Assembly (NCBI GenBank): GCA_005502445.1 | Contig: SCPB01000009.1 | Coordinates: forward strand, 1-63,969 | DNA length: 63,969 bases | Origin: Microbacteriaceae bacterium X2B | Lineage (GTDB): Bacteria > Actinomycetota > Actinomycetes > Actinomycetales > Microbacteriaceae | Direction: 5' to 3' | Shown: piece by piece, positions 55,966-63,969 of the stretch | How the letters are laid out: each line of letters begins with the position of its first letter | How positions within the stretch are numbered: position 1 is the stretch's first letter | The notes under the pieces: generated by a model | Told to the model about the DNA's origin: nothing | Database searches by the model: none | The model's input: the letters and a program-made list of their open reading frames with translations, nothing else | Translations under genes and position numbers: made by a program

Positions 55966-56522
55966 TCCCCGGCAGAGCAGGCGAGCGCGAGCGCCTCCGT
56001 GAGGCGTTGGCGCGCCCGACGTCGCCCGGCGGCGCTGGGTCGCCGATCGAGGGCCGCCGCGACGACCTCCGGCGGCATCCCGGCGATGCGGATGCCGGCG
56101 GCGAGCAGGTCGACGACGTCCTCGGCCTCGTCGAACCGTGCGAGGTCGATGAGCGTGCGCTCCGGGCTCGTGATCGACACTCCCTCCAGCTCGTGGATCT
56201 CATCGGTGTCGATCACCACCTCGCGGGCGCGGCGGGCACGGCGCGACGGTGATGCGATGCGCGCCGTCTTAGAGATGCTGACGCGCAGCGGCCCCGACTC
56301 CACCGTCCAGCCCCACACCCAGGCCGCCGTGCGGTCGGAGAGGATCACCCGCTCCGGCACGAGCGAGGCGAGGCTCGCCGCGCGCGTCGCGGGCGCGGGC
56401 GGCAGGTCGATGATCGCGTAGGCGGCACCGAGCGCACCCAGTTCGCCGTCGAGCGTCGCCGCCCGCAGTTCGACCGGGTTCAGGCAACGGTCGTCGATGA
56501 TGCGGGGCAGTCGAGAGGGCAT
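55935..56522 (-). CDS. AbiEi antitoxin-like winged-helix protein
   Basis: Protein of 195 aa resembling the C-terminal part of type IV AbiEi-family antitoxin-like proteins common in Microbacteriaceae: [52 protein letters not shown]. No AbiEii nucleotidyltransferase toxin lies next to it, so it is probably an orphan with an unknown role. The 101 bp between its start and the DUF349 gene carry no clear signal. Confidence 0.55.
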   Translation of the reverse strand: MPSRLPRIIDDRCLNPVELRAATLDGELGALGAAYAIIDLPPAPATRAASLASLVPERVILSDRTAAWVWGWTVESGPLRVSISKTARIASPSRRARRAREVVIDTDEIHELEGVSITSPERTLIDLARFDEAEDVVDLLAAGIRIAGMPPEVVAAALDRRPSAAGRRRARQRLTEALALACSAGDQPLLTRYTS

Positions 56523-56623
56523 GCCGCGAAGTGTCGCCCCGCGCCGGGATCGCCCGCGGACAGGAGGGGCGATCGGTGGAGAACCGTTCGGCGCGATTCA
56601 CCTGGGGAGGACGGCGCCTCCGG

Positions 56624-57859
56624 TCAGCGCTCGACGGCCGCGAGCCAGGCGCGGCGCGCCTCGAGCGACTCGGTGAGCTCGGCCGTTCTCGCGGTATCCT
56701 TCGCGGTCTTCGCCTTCTCGAGCTCGGCCTCGAGCCCAGCGATCGCCTCGTGCAACTGCGCGACGAGTCCCTGCGATCGGGCCTTCTTCTCGGGGTCGTT
56801 CTTCTTCCAGTGCTCCTCCTCGAGGGCCTTGACGGCCTGCTCGATACGACGAAGGCGATCTTCGACCGCCTTGACCTGCTCGCGGGGCACCTTGCCGATC
56901 GCGTCCCACCGACGCTGGATGTTCGTGAGGGTGTTGCGGGCGACCACGCGGTCGGTCGCGGCCAGGAGCGCCTCGGCCTCATCGAGCAGGGCGAGCTTGG
57001 CGCGCAGGTTGTCGGCGAACTCCTCGTTCTCTCGCGCATCGACTTCGGCCTTCGCGGCGTACAGCACGTCGCCCGCGGCCTTGAACGCCGACCACAGGGT
57101 GTCATCGACCTTCTTCCCGGCACGCCCGGCGAGCTTCCACTCGTCGAGAAGTCGGCGGTATTCCGGGATTCCCGCCGTGCCCTGGCCGGCGAGGGCCTCT
57201 GCTTTCGCCACGAGCTCCTGCTTACGGCTCTTGGCCTCCTTGTGCTCGGCGTCGAGCCCGGCGAAGAAGGAGCGACGGTGAGCCTCGACCGCGCTCCGGG
57301 CGGCGCGGAAGCGCTTCCAGAGGTCGTCCGCCTCCTTCTTGGGCAGCCTCGGCCCGTTCTGCTGGTGATCCTTCCACTGCACGAAGAGGTCGTCGAGCGT
57401 CGCGGTGACCTGCTTCCACTGCAGCGACTGCGGGTCCTTCGCGGCGATCGCCTCGGCGGCGGCCACGATCGCAGCCCGATGCTCGATCGCCGCGGCGATC
57501 GCCGCCCGCTGCTCCGCCTGCTGCTCCTCGGTGAGCTTCTCGACCGTGCCGCTCAGCGCCGCCAGTCGGGCGCGCAGGGCCTCGAGGTCGCCGACCGCGG
57601 CCGCATCCTCGAGGGTCGTGGTCAGGTGGGCCACGGTCTTCGCGACGTCCGAGGCGGGCGCACCGCCCTTCGCGCGCTGCTCGAGCAGCCGCACCTGCCC
57701 CTCGAGCTCCGAGAACTTGCGGGTGAAGTAGGCGAGTGCCTCCTCCGCCGAGCCATCGGGGTACTGGCCCACGGCGCGCTCGACGCCGCGATCGGTCACG
57801 TACACCGTGCCGGTCTCGTCGACCCGGCCCCAGACGGCGGTCTGCTCATTCACTGCCAC
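56624..57859 (-). CDS. DUF349 domain protein
   Basis: Protein of 411 aa, long charged helical protein with repeated DUF349 units: each has a W at its start and a basic K/R-rich helix pair (LQWKQVTATLDDLFVQWKDH, PEYRRLLDEWKLAGRAGKK, LTNIQRRWDAIGKVPREQVKAVED). N-terminal cap MAVNEQTAVWGRVDETGTVYV. Coiled coils near both ends. Function unknown, cytoplasmic. Same direction as, and 110 bp downstream of, the PPIase gene. Confidence 0.85.
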   Translation of the reverse strand: MAVNEQTAVWGRVDETGTVYVTDRGVERAVGQYPDGSAEEALAYFTRKFSELEGQVRLLEQRAKGGAPASDVAKTVAHLTTTLEDAAAVGDLEALRARLAALSGTVEKLTEEQQAEQRAAIAAAIEHRAAIVAAAEAIAAKDPQSLQWKQVTATLDDLFVQWKDHQQNGPRLPKKEADDLWKRFRAARSAVEAHRRSFFAGLDAEHKEAKSRKQELVAKAEALAGQGTAGIPEYRRLLDEWKLAGRAGKKVDDTLWSAFKAAGDVLYAAKAEVDARENEEFADNLRAKLALLDEAEALLAATDRVVARNTLTNIQRRWDAIGKVPREQVKAVEDRLRRIEQAVKALEEEHWKKNDPEKKARSQGLVAQLHEAIAGLEAELEKAKTAKDTARTAELTESLEARRAWLAAVER

Positions 57860-57969
57860 AACGCATCATCCTCATCGAGTGCGCCCGACTGCCTCGGATG
57901 TCGGACGGCTGTTCAGCATATTCCACGCCGCCGCGGGGATTCCGGCGGGGTGCGCGATGGCCGTGATCC

Positions 57970-58755
57970 TTACTGGATCGTGATCGACGAGATGACGGCC
58001 GATACGGCCGGTGCGCCGTCGCCTGCGCCGTCGGCCGTGCCGGCATCGACCACCCCGGCGATGAGGTCGTCGAGCCCTGCTGTCACCTCGCCGAGCACCG
58101 TGTAGCCGCCCGCGGCGTCGGAGGGGATCCTCGACTCGTCGTAGACGATGAAGAACTGGCTGCCCATGCTCGAGCCGTCTCCGCCCTGACGAGCCATGGC
58201 GAGGGTGCCCGTGGCGTAGACGTCGTCGGCCGGCGCGTTCTCGATCGGACCGTAGCGGTACTCGGGGCCGCCGGTGCCGTCGCCGTTCGGGTCGCCGCAC
58301 TGCAGCACGAAGATGTCCTCGGTCGTGAGCCGGTGGCAGGCGAGCCCGTCGTAGAAACCGTCGCGTGTGAGCTGCACGAAGGAGGCGACCGCCTGCGGCG
58401 CGGCCATGCCGTCGAGTCGGAACTCCAGGGGGATGCTGTCGTTGATCGTCATCCTGCCGGTCCACTCGCGGAACTCGCTGACCTCCGTCGACGGCGGTTG
58501 CGGCCTCTCCGCGGCAGGATCGACGCTCGGCGACGGCGACGCGCTCGGGGCGGCTTCGGGAGCACCGGGGCCCGCGGTGAGATAGACGAGCTGGGCCGTC
58601 GTCGCGAGCGCCGCGATGGCGACGAGCGCGATGGCCGCCCCGACGTTGTCGCGCACGCGACGGCGGACGCGCGACGCGTGCACCGACTGCCGTGCCCGGT
58701 ACCGGCGCAGGCGCTCTCGCGCCTCGCGATCGCTCGCCGACGAAGTGCGTGCCAC
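57970..58755 (-). CDS. Membrane-anchored cyclophilin-type peptidyl-prolyl isomerase
   Basis: Protein of 261 aa. Basic N terminus, one TM (about 40-65: [23 protein letters not shown]), a Pro/Ser-rich linker, then a cyclophilin domain: [75 protein letters not shown] and [14 protein letters not shown]. The usual catalytic Arg (FHR) reads CHR with His/Arg kept. Likely an extracytoplasmic foldase. GTG start with GGAGACCCTC-type leader. Confidence 0.9.
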   Translation of the reverse strand: MARTSSASDREARERLRRYRARQSVHASRVRRRVRDNVGAAIALVAIAALATTAQLVYLTAGPGAPEAAPSASPSPSVDPAAERPQPPSTEVSEFREWTGRMTINDSIPLEFRLDGMAAPQAVASFVQLTRDGFYDGLACHRLTTEDIFVLQCGDPNGDGTGGPEYRYGPIENAPADDVYATGTLAMARQGGDGSSMGSQFFIVYDESRIPSDAAGGYTVLGEVTAGLDDLIAGVVDAGTADGAGDGAPAVSAVISSITIQ

Positions 58756-58840
58756 GGAGGGTCTCCTCGCTGTCGATTTCCGTGGGGAACTCTAGTCGAG
58801 CGCCCGACCGGTCACGGACGCCCGCGTCGGCGGTCGGCGA

Positions 58841-58846
58841 TAGCCT
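58841..58846 (+). promoter_or_regulatory. -10 hexamer of rarA (leaderless arrangement)
   Basis: TAGCCT, 7-nt spacer, ATG at 58854. Confidence 0.5.
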
Positions 58847-58853
58847 CGATCAC

Positions 58854-60200
58854 ATGGATGCTCGCCCCGGGCTCGGCTCGGCCGCTGTGCCCCTCGCGGT
58901 GCGCATGCGGCCCGCGCGGCTCGACGAGGTCGCCGGCCAGCGCCACCTGCTCGGACCGGGCTCGCCCCTCGTGAGTCTCGCACGCGACGACGGCCGGCCG
59001 CCGAGCGCGGTCTCGGTGATCCTCTGGGGCCCGCCGGGCACGGGCAAGACCACGCTCGCCCAGGCCATCGCCCGCCAGTCGGGTCGCCGCTTCGTCGAGC
59101 TCTCGGCGATCACCGCGGGCGTGCGCGACGTGCGGGAGGTCATGGAGCGCGCCCTCGCCGACCGCGATCTCTACGGCAGCTCGACCGTGCTGTTCCTCGA
59201 CGAGATCCACCGGTTCACGAAGGCGCAGCAGGACGCCCTGCTGCCCGGCGTCGAGAACGGCTGGGTGATCCTCATCGCCGCGACGACCGAGAACCCCTCG
59301 TTCTCGGTCATCTCCCCGCTCCTGAGCCGTTCGCTCCTCCTGACGCTCGAGCCGCTCTCCGACGACGACCTCGGCGTGCTCGTCGACCGCGCCCTCGTCG
59401 ATCCGCGCGGGCTCGCGGCAGCCGTGCAGCTCGATCCGGGAGCGCGCGAGGCGATCATCCGGCTCGCCTCGGGCGACGCCCGTCGCGCTCTGACCGCCCT
59501 CGAGGCGGCGGCGCAGTCCGCGACGACCGAATCGACGGGGGATGCGCCCGCCGTCGTCACCGCCGAGATCGTCGCGGCGGCGGTCGACCGGGCCCTGCTG
59601 CGCTACGACAAGAACGGCGACGAGCACTACGACGTCATCAGCGCGTTCATCAAGTCGATCCGTGGCAGCGATCCCGACGCCGCCCTGCACTACCTCGCGC
59701 GGATGATCGAGGCGGGGGAGGACCCCCGCTTCATCGCCCGTCGCGTGATCATCTCGGCGGCGGAGGACATCGGCCTCGCCGATCCGCAGGCGCTCCCGAT
59801 CGCGGTGGCCGCGGCCCAGGCGGTGCAATTGATCGGAATGCCGGAGGGCCGGATCCCGCTCGCCGAAGCGGTCGTCTACCTCGCGACCGCGCCCAAGTCG
59901 AACGCAGCCTATGTCGGCATCGACGAGGCGATCACCGACGTGAGAGCCGGCCGGATCGGCCGCGTGCCCGCGCCACTGCGCGATGCTCACTACCCGGGCG
60001 CGAAGCGGCTCGGGCACGGCGCGGGCTACGCGTACCCGCACGATGATCCGATCGGCGTCGTCGCCCAGCAGCACCTGCCCGACGCGGTGGCCGGCCGCGA
60101 GTACTACCGACCCACCGAGCGCGGTTCGGAACGGGGGATCGGCGCCCGGCTGGCGAAGCTGCGGGCGATCATCCGCGGCGCCCGAGACCGGCGGGGGTGA
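58854..60200 (+). CDS. rarA: Replication-associated recombination protein A (RarA/MgsA)
   Basis: AAA+ ATPase of 448 aa acting at stalled forks. [27 protein letters not shown], Walker [16 protein letters not shown], Walker [21 protein letters not shown], sensor 1 [21 protein letters not shown], then the MgsA C-terminal tetramerisation region [42 protein letters not shown] 58854 selected by the upstream -10 hexamer. Confidence 0.93.
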   Translation: MDARPGLGSAAVPLAVRMRPARLDEVAGQRHLLGPGSPLVSLARDDGRPPSAVSVILWGPPGTGKTTLAQAIARQSGRRFVELSAITAGVRDVREVMERALADRDLYGSSTVLFLDEIHRFTKAQQDALLPGVENGWVILIAATTENPSFSVISPLLSRSLLLTLEPLSDDDLGVLVDRALVDPRGLAAAVQLDPGAREAIIRLASGDARRALTALEAAAQSATTESTGDAPAVVTAEIVAAAVDRALLRYDKNGDEHYDVISAFIKSIRGSDPDAALHYLARMIEAGEDPRFIARRVIISAAEDIGLADPQALPIAVAAAQAVQLIGMPEGRIPLAEAVVYLATAPKSNAAYVGIDEAITDVRAGRIGRVPAPLRDAHYPGAKRLGHGAGYAYPHDDPIGVVAQQHLPDAVAGREYYRPTERGSERGIGARLAKLRAIIRGARDRRG

Positions 60201-60221
60201 CCGCGCTCGGCGAGCGTCTGG

Positions 60222-60361
60222 TAGGCTCTACCGGCCCGTCGGATATGGGCACACCCTCCCTCGCAGCCTCCCCTGACGCCTCGGCGTGCGTCACGGATCG
60301 GAGCGGAGAGGTGTACGTCCGTGAGCCGTGAGATCCGCGGCCACGACCATGGAAGGACATC
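60222..60361 (+). promoter_or_regulatory. rpsD promoter and structured leader
   Basis: TAGGCT (60222-60227) gives a leader of about 128 nt. TGACGC (60274-60279) pairs with GCGTCA (60288-60293), and other short GC-rich repeats lie nearer the GTG. Ribosomal protein S4 represses its own mRNA in other bacteria, so an S4-binding leader is plausible but not shown. Confidence 0.4.
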
Positions 60362-60991
60362 GTGTCGACCAAGTCACGTACCCGCAGCAAGACCCGCCTC
60401 TCGCGCGCGCTCGGCATCGCTCTGACGCCGAAGGCTGCGAAGTACCTCGAGAAGCGCCCATACGCTCCCGGCGAGCACGGCCGCACCAAGCGCAAGGCCG
60501 ATAGCGACTACGCCGTCCGCCTTCGCGAGAAGCAGCGTCTCCGCGCGCAGTACGGCATCCGCGAGGCGCAGCTCCGCATCATCTTCCAGGAAGCCCGTCG
60601 GACGGCCGGCCTGACCGGTGAGAACCTCGTCGAGCTCCTCGAGATGCGCCTCGACGCGCTCGTGCTCCGCGCCGGCTTCGCCCGCACGACCGCACAGGCC
60701 CGTCAGATGGTCGTGCACCGTCACATCCTCGTCGACGGCAAGATCGTCGACCGTCCGTCGTTCCGCGTCAAGCCCGAGCAGCTCATCCACGTCAAGGCCA
60801 AGAGCGAGTCGATGGAGCCCTTCCAGGTCGCGGCCGCCGGCGGTCACGTCGATGTCCTGCCCAAGGTGCCGGCGTACCTCGATGTCGAGCTCGACAAGCT
60901 GCAGGCCCGCCTGGTCCGCCGCCCGAAGCGCGCCGAAGTGCCCGTGACGTGCGAGGTCCAGCTCGTGGTCGAGTACTACGCGGCGCGATAG
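60362..60991 (+). CDS. rpsD: 30S ribosomal protein S4
   Basis: Primary 16S rRNA-binding protein of 209 aa that nucleates 30S assembly. KTRLSRALGIALTPKAAKYLEKRPYAPGEHG at the N terminus, REAQLRIIFQEA, the S4 RNA-binding domain LEMRLDALVLRAGFARTTAQARQMVVHRHILVDGKIVDRPSF, and ending VQLVVEYYAAR. It has no zinc-binding cysteines, i.e. the C-minus form. It stands alone between rarA and alaS rather than in an r-protein operon. GTG start with AAGGA. Confidence 0.97.
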   Translation: MSTKSRTRSKTRLSRALGIALTPKAAKYLEKRPYAPGEHGRTKRKADSDYAVRLREKQRLRAQYGIREAQLRIIFQEARRTAGLTGENLVELLEMRLDALVLRAGFARTTAQARQMVVHRHILVDGKIVDRPSFRVKPEQLIHVKAKSESMEPFQVAAAGGHVDVLPKVPAYLDVELDKLQARLVRRPKRAEVPVTCEVQLVVEYYAAR

Positions 60992-61010
60992 CGCGACGCA
61001 GCAGTCTCCG

Positions 61011-61040
61011 ACGGGGGTCCGGCCGATGCCGGGCCCCCGT
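61011..61040 (+). terminator. rpsD terminator
   Basis: ACGGGGGTCCGGC / GCCGGGCCCCCGT, a 13-bp stem with one G-T wobble and loop CGAT, followed by TCTCGT. Confidence 0.8.
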
Positions 61041-61122
61041 TCTCGTCCTCGCCCCGGGGCTAAGGTGGAAGCACGGCCCGGCACCCCGGGCGACCGCCAC
61101 CGTCGCAGTTGAGGGAGACCCC

Positions 61123-61350
61123 ATGAAGAACGCCGTCTGGCTCGTCATCGGCATCGCGATCGGCTTCTTCGCCGCTCACCAGGTCGAGAAATCGCCGCAG
61201 GGCCGGCAGTTCCTCGACGAGGTCGACGCGAAGGCCCGGGAGTTCGGCGACGCCGTCATCGAGGGCTACCGCCAGCGCGAGACCGAGTTGCGAGCCGCCG
61301 TCGCGGAGGCCGACGCGACCATCGCCGACCTCACCGAGCGCCTCTCCTAG
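61123..61350 (+). CDS. Small single-span membrane protein
   Basis: Protein of 75 aa: an N-terminal TM (AVWLVIGIAIGFFAAHQV) and a charged helical cytoplasmic part (EVDAKAREFGDAVIEGYRQRE). No family recognised by name; small proteins of this kind precede alaS in related actinobacteria. TAAGGT (61061-61066) is a likely -10; GAGGGAG precedes the ATG. It lies between rpsD and alaS. Confidence 0.7.
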   Translation: MKNAVWLVIGIAIGFFAAHQVEKSPQGRQFLDEVDAKAREFGDAVIEGYRQRETELRAAVAEADATIADLTERLS

Positions 61351-61423
61351 CTCCGCTCGCCGCCTGCCCGCCGCACCCGCGGCATCCTCTCGTCTCTTCG
61401 ATCACAGGACTCCTCGAACCCCC

Positions 61424-63969
61424 ATGCAGACCGCCGACATCCAGCGCCGGTGGCTCGACTTCTTCGGAAGCCGCGGTCACACCGTCGTCCCCTCCGCCTC
61501 CCTCGTCAGCGACGACCCCACGCTGCTGTTCACCGTGGCCGGCATGGTGCCGTTCGTGCCCTACCTGACCGGCGTCGTGCCGGCGCCGTATCCGCGCGCC
61601 ACGAGCGTGCAGAAGTGCATCCGCACCAACGACATCGAGGAGGTCGGCAAGACCCCCCGCCACGGCACGTTCTTCCAGATGAACGGCAACTTCTCGTTCG
61701 GCGACTACTTCAAGGAGGGGGCGATCGGCTACGCCTGGGAGCTCCTGACGACCCCGCAGTCGGAGGGCGGGCTCGGGTTCCAGGAGAAGGACCTCTGGGT
61801 CACCGTCTACAAGGACGACGACGAGGCGATCGCGCTGTGGAAGAAGATCGCGGGCCTGCCGGAGGAGCGCATCCAGCGTCTCGACATGGACACCAACTAC
61901 TGGTCGACCGGGCAGCCCGGCCCTGCCGGCCCGTGCTCGGAGATCTTCTTCGACCGCGGCCCGGCCTACGGCGCCGACGGGGGCCCGGCGACCGACGACG
62001 ACCGCTACGTGGAGATCTGGAACCTCGTATTCATGCAGTACCTCCGCGGTGGGGGCACGGGCAAGAACGACTTCGAGATCCTCGGCGAGCTGCCGAACAA
62101 GAACATCGACACCGGCATGGGCATGGAGCGCGTCGCCTTCCTCCTCCAGGGTGTCGAGAACATGTACGAGATCGACCAGGTACGACCGGTGCTGGATGCC
62201 GCGTCCGCGATGTCCGGCAGGAGATACGGAGCCGTCCACGACGACGACGTGCGCATGCGCGTGATCGCCGACCACGTGCGCTCGAGCCTCATGCTCATGA
62301 CCGACGGCGTCTCGCCCGGCAACGAGGGCCGCGGGTACATCCTGCGCCGCCTGCTTCGGCGCAGCATCCGCTCGATGCGGCTGCTGGGGGTGGATGCGCC
62401 CAGTTTCGAGGTGCTCTTCGCCGCCTCGCGCGATGCGATGTCGGCGGCGTACCCCGAGGTCGCGCAGAACTACGACCGCGTCTCGCGCCTCGCGCTCGGC
62501 GAGGAGGAGGCCTTCCTGCGCACCCTCGCGGCCGGCACGAGCATCCTCGACCTCGCCGTCGCGGACACGTCGGCGAAGGGCACGGGAGTGCTGCCGGGCG
62601 ACACCGCCTTCCAGCTGCACGACACCTTCGGGTTCCCGATCGACCTCACGCTCGAGATGGCGGAGGAGAACGGGCTCACGGTCGACCGCACGGCCTTCGA
62701 CCGTCTCATGGCCGAGCAGCGCTCGCGCGCGAAGGCCGACGCGAAGTCGAAGAAGGGCGCCCTGGCCGACTTGAGCGTCTATGGCGAGTTCCGTGCCGCG
62801 GGCGAGACGGGGTTCTTCGGCTACGACCGGCTCGAGACCGAGACGACCGTGCTCGGCCTCCTCGTCGGCGGCGTGAGCGTGCCCGTGGCGAACGCGGGCG
62901 ACATCGCCGAGGTCATCCTCGCCGAGACGACCCTGTACGCGGAGTCGGGCGGCCAGGACAGCGACGAGGGCGCGATCGTCGGCGCCGGTTTCGACCTCGA
63001 GGTGCTCGACGTGCAGAAGCCCGTCAAGGGCCTCATCAGTCACACCGTGCAGGTGCGTGCGGGGGAGGTGCACGTCGGTGATGTCGCGCGCACGCAGGTC
63101 GACGCCGAGTACCGCCGTTCGGCCGCGCAGGCGCACTCTGCGACCCACGTGATCCACGCCGCGCTGCGGCAGACGCTCGGCGATGACGCCCACCAGTCGG
63201 GCTCGTACAACAAGGCCGGGTACATGCGGTTGGACTTCAGCTGGAACCACGCCCTGAGCCCCGCGACCCGCAGCGAGATCGAGGAGATCGGCAACCTCGC
63301 GGTGCGCGACAATCTGCCCGTCGAGACGCGTGTCATGGGTCTCGACCAGGCGAGATCGCTCGGGGCGATGGCGCTGTTCGGCGAGAAGTACGGGGACACC
63401 GTGCGCGTCGTCGACATCGGCGGGCCCTGGTCGCGCGAGCTGTGCGCGGGAACGCACGTCGGCAGTTCCGCCGAGATCGGCATGATCAGCCTCGTGAGCG
63501 AGTCCTCCGTCGGCTCGACCAATCGGCGCGTCGAGGCCCTCGTCGGGCTCGAGGCCTTCCGCGAGTTCGCCGCCGAACGCGCTCTCGTCCAGCAGCTGAC
63601 GAGCACCCTCAAGACTCCGCGCGAGCACCTCGCCGAGCGCATCGCCGAGCTCAGCGCGCAGCTCAAGGCCGCCGAGAAGAAGGTCGCCCAGTTCGAGGCG
63701 GGCCGGCTGAGCGAGCGCGTGCCCTCGCTCTCGGGTTCCGCGTCGACCGTGGGCGCGTACACGGTCGTCGCCGAGAACCTCGGTCGGATGGCCTCGGCCG
63801 ATGACGTGCGCAGCCTCGCCACGAGCGTGCGCGAGCGTCTCGCGGCCCAGCCGGCCGTGATCGCGCTCGCCGCCGAGGTCGGGGGCAAGGCGACCGTCAT
63901 CGTCGCGACGACGGCGTCGGCGCGCGAGGCCGGCGCCCGCGCCGGGGTGCTCGCGCGCACCGCGTCGAG
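61424..63969 (+). CDS. alaS: Alanine-tRNA ligase (partial, runs off the window)
   Basis: Class II synthetase; about 848 aa visible, probably missing only the last few dozen. The N-terminal catalytic domain begins MQTADIQRRWLDFFGSRGH, with LFTVAGMVPFVPYL, NDIEEVGKTPRHGTFFQMNGNFSFGDYFKEGA and GMGMERVAFLLQG. The editing domain has QAHSATHVIHAALRQ and the zinc-site ELCAGTHVGSSAEIG. A C-terminal coiled coil (IAELSAQLKAAEKKVAQFEAG) and DHHA1 domain follow. ATG 61424 fits the family start; the ribosome site is weak. No T-box-like leader seen. Confidence 0.96.
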   Translation, partial: MQTADIQRRWLDFFGSRGHTVVPSASLVSDDPTLLFTVAGMVPFVPYLTGVVPAPYPRATSVQKCIRTNDIEEVGKTPRHGTFFQMNGNFSFGDYFKEGAIGYAWELLTTPQSEGGLGFQEKDLWVTVYKDDDEAIALWKKIAGLPEERIQRLDMDTNYWSTGQPGPAGPCSEIFFDRGPAYGADGGPATDDDRYVEIWNLVFMQYLRGGGTGKNDFEILGELPNKNIDTGMGMERVAFLLQGVENMYEIDQVRPVLDAASAMSGRRYGAVHDDDVRMRVIADHVRSSLMLMTDGVSPGNEGRGYILRRLLRRSIRSMRLLGVDAPSFEVLFAASRDAMSAAYPEVAQNYDRVSRLALGEEEAFLRTLAAGTSILDLAVADTSAKGTGVLPGDTAFQLHDTFGFPIDLTLEMAEENGLTVDRTAFDRLMAEQRSRAKADAKSKKGALADLSVYGEFRAAGETGFFGYDRLETETTVLGLLVGGVSVPVANAGDIAEVILAETTLYAESGGQDSDEGAIVGAGFDLEVLDVQKPVKGLISHTVQVRAGEVHVGDVARTQVDAEYRRSAAQAHSATHVIHAALRQTLGDDAHQSGSYNKAGYMRLDFSWNHALSPATRSEIEEIGNLAVRDNLPVETRVMGLDQARSLGAMALFGEKYGDTVRVVDIGGPWSRELCAGTHVGSSAEIGMISLVSESSVGSTNRRVEALVGLEAFREFAAERALVQQLTSTLKTPREHLAERIAELSAQLKAAEKKVAQFEAGRLSERVPSLSGSASTVGAYTVVAENLGRMASADDVRSLATSVRERLAAQPAVIALAAEVGGKATVIVATTASAREAGARAGVLARTAS

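Overview
This is a GC-rich chromosomal window from an actinobacterium, most likely of the family Microbacteriaceae. The evidence is the set and order of lineage-typical genes: a ParC-like topoisomerase, a phosphatase, SepH, DUF4193, DUF3093, dut, DUF3710, DUF3159, acnA and dxs; the DUF3000, RNase D-like, thiolase and FadB-like run; thrS, HIT, pdxST, yebC, ruvCAB, yajC, secDF and relA; and rarA, rpsD and alaS. Many genes have a TANNNT -10 hexamer ending 6-7 nt before ATG/GTG, the arrangement of actinobacterial leaderless transcripts.

Layout. 0-27.4 kb is core chromosome: topoisomerase, cell-division regulator, nucleotide hygiene (dUTPase), TCA cycle (aconitase), isoprenoid entry (DXS), fatty-acid beta-oxidation, sulfur transfer, ZapE-like ATPase, NhaA, an ammonium transporter and a diverged Amt-like paralogue. 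A small lower-GC islet (a SnoaL/NTF2-like gene) lies at 12.8-13.3 kb.

27.4-42.5 kb is accessory. It starts with a HipBA-type toxin-antitoxin pair with a symmetric operator, then a four-tRNA cluster (Val-CAC on the minus strand; Gly-GCC, Cys-GCA and Val-GAC on the plus strand). A 7.64-kb integrative element sits in the 3' end of tRNA-Val(GAC), bounded by direct repeats at 29541 and 37181. It carries an excisionase-like HTH, a primase-polymerase/ATPase, a small-terminase-like HTH protein, several unknown genes in one tightly overlapping operon, and a convergent tyrosine integrase. No capsid, portal, large-terminase or conjugation genes are seen, so it looks like a phage-satellite-like or minimal replicative integrative element. 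Beyond attR lies older island debris: a small protein, a HIRAN-like protein, a DsbA-like/VKOR-like oxidative folding pair, and between them a CDF metal-efflux gene and an ArsR regulator ruined by frameshifts and stops.

42.6-64 kb is core again: translation (thrS, rpsD, alaS), PLP synthesis (pdxST), recombination (ruvCAB, rarA), Sec export (yajC, secDF) and the stringent response (relA). The window ends inside alaS.

All function calls come from reading motifs and gene order. No database search, folding program or expression data were available.
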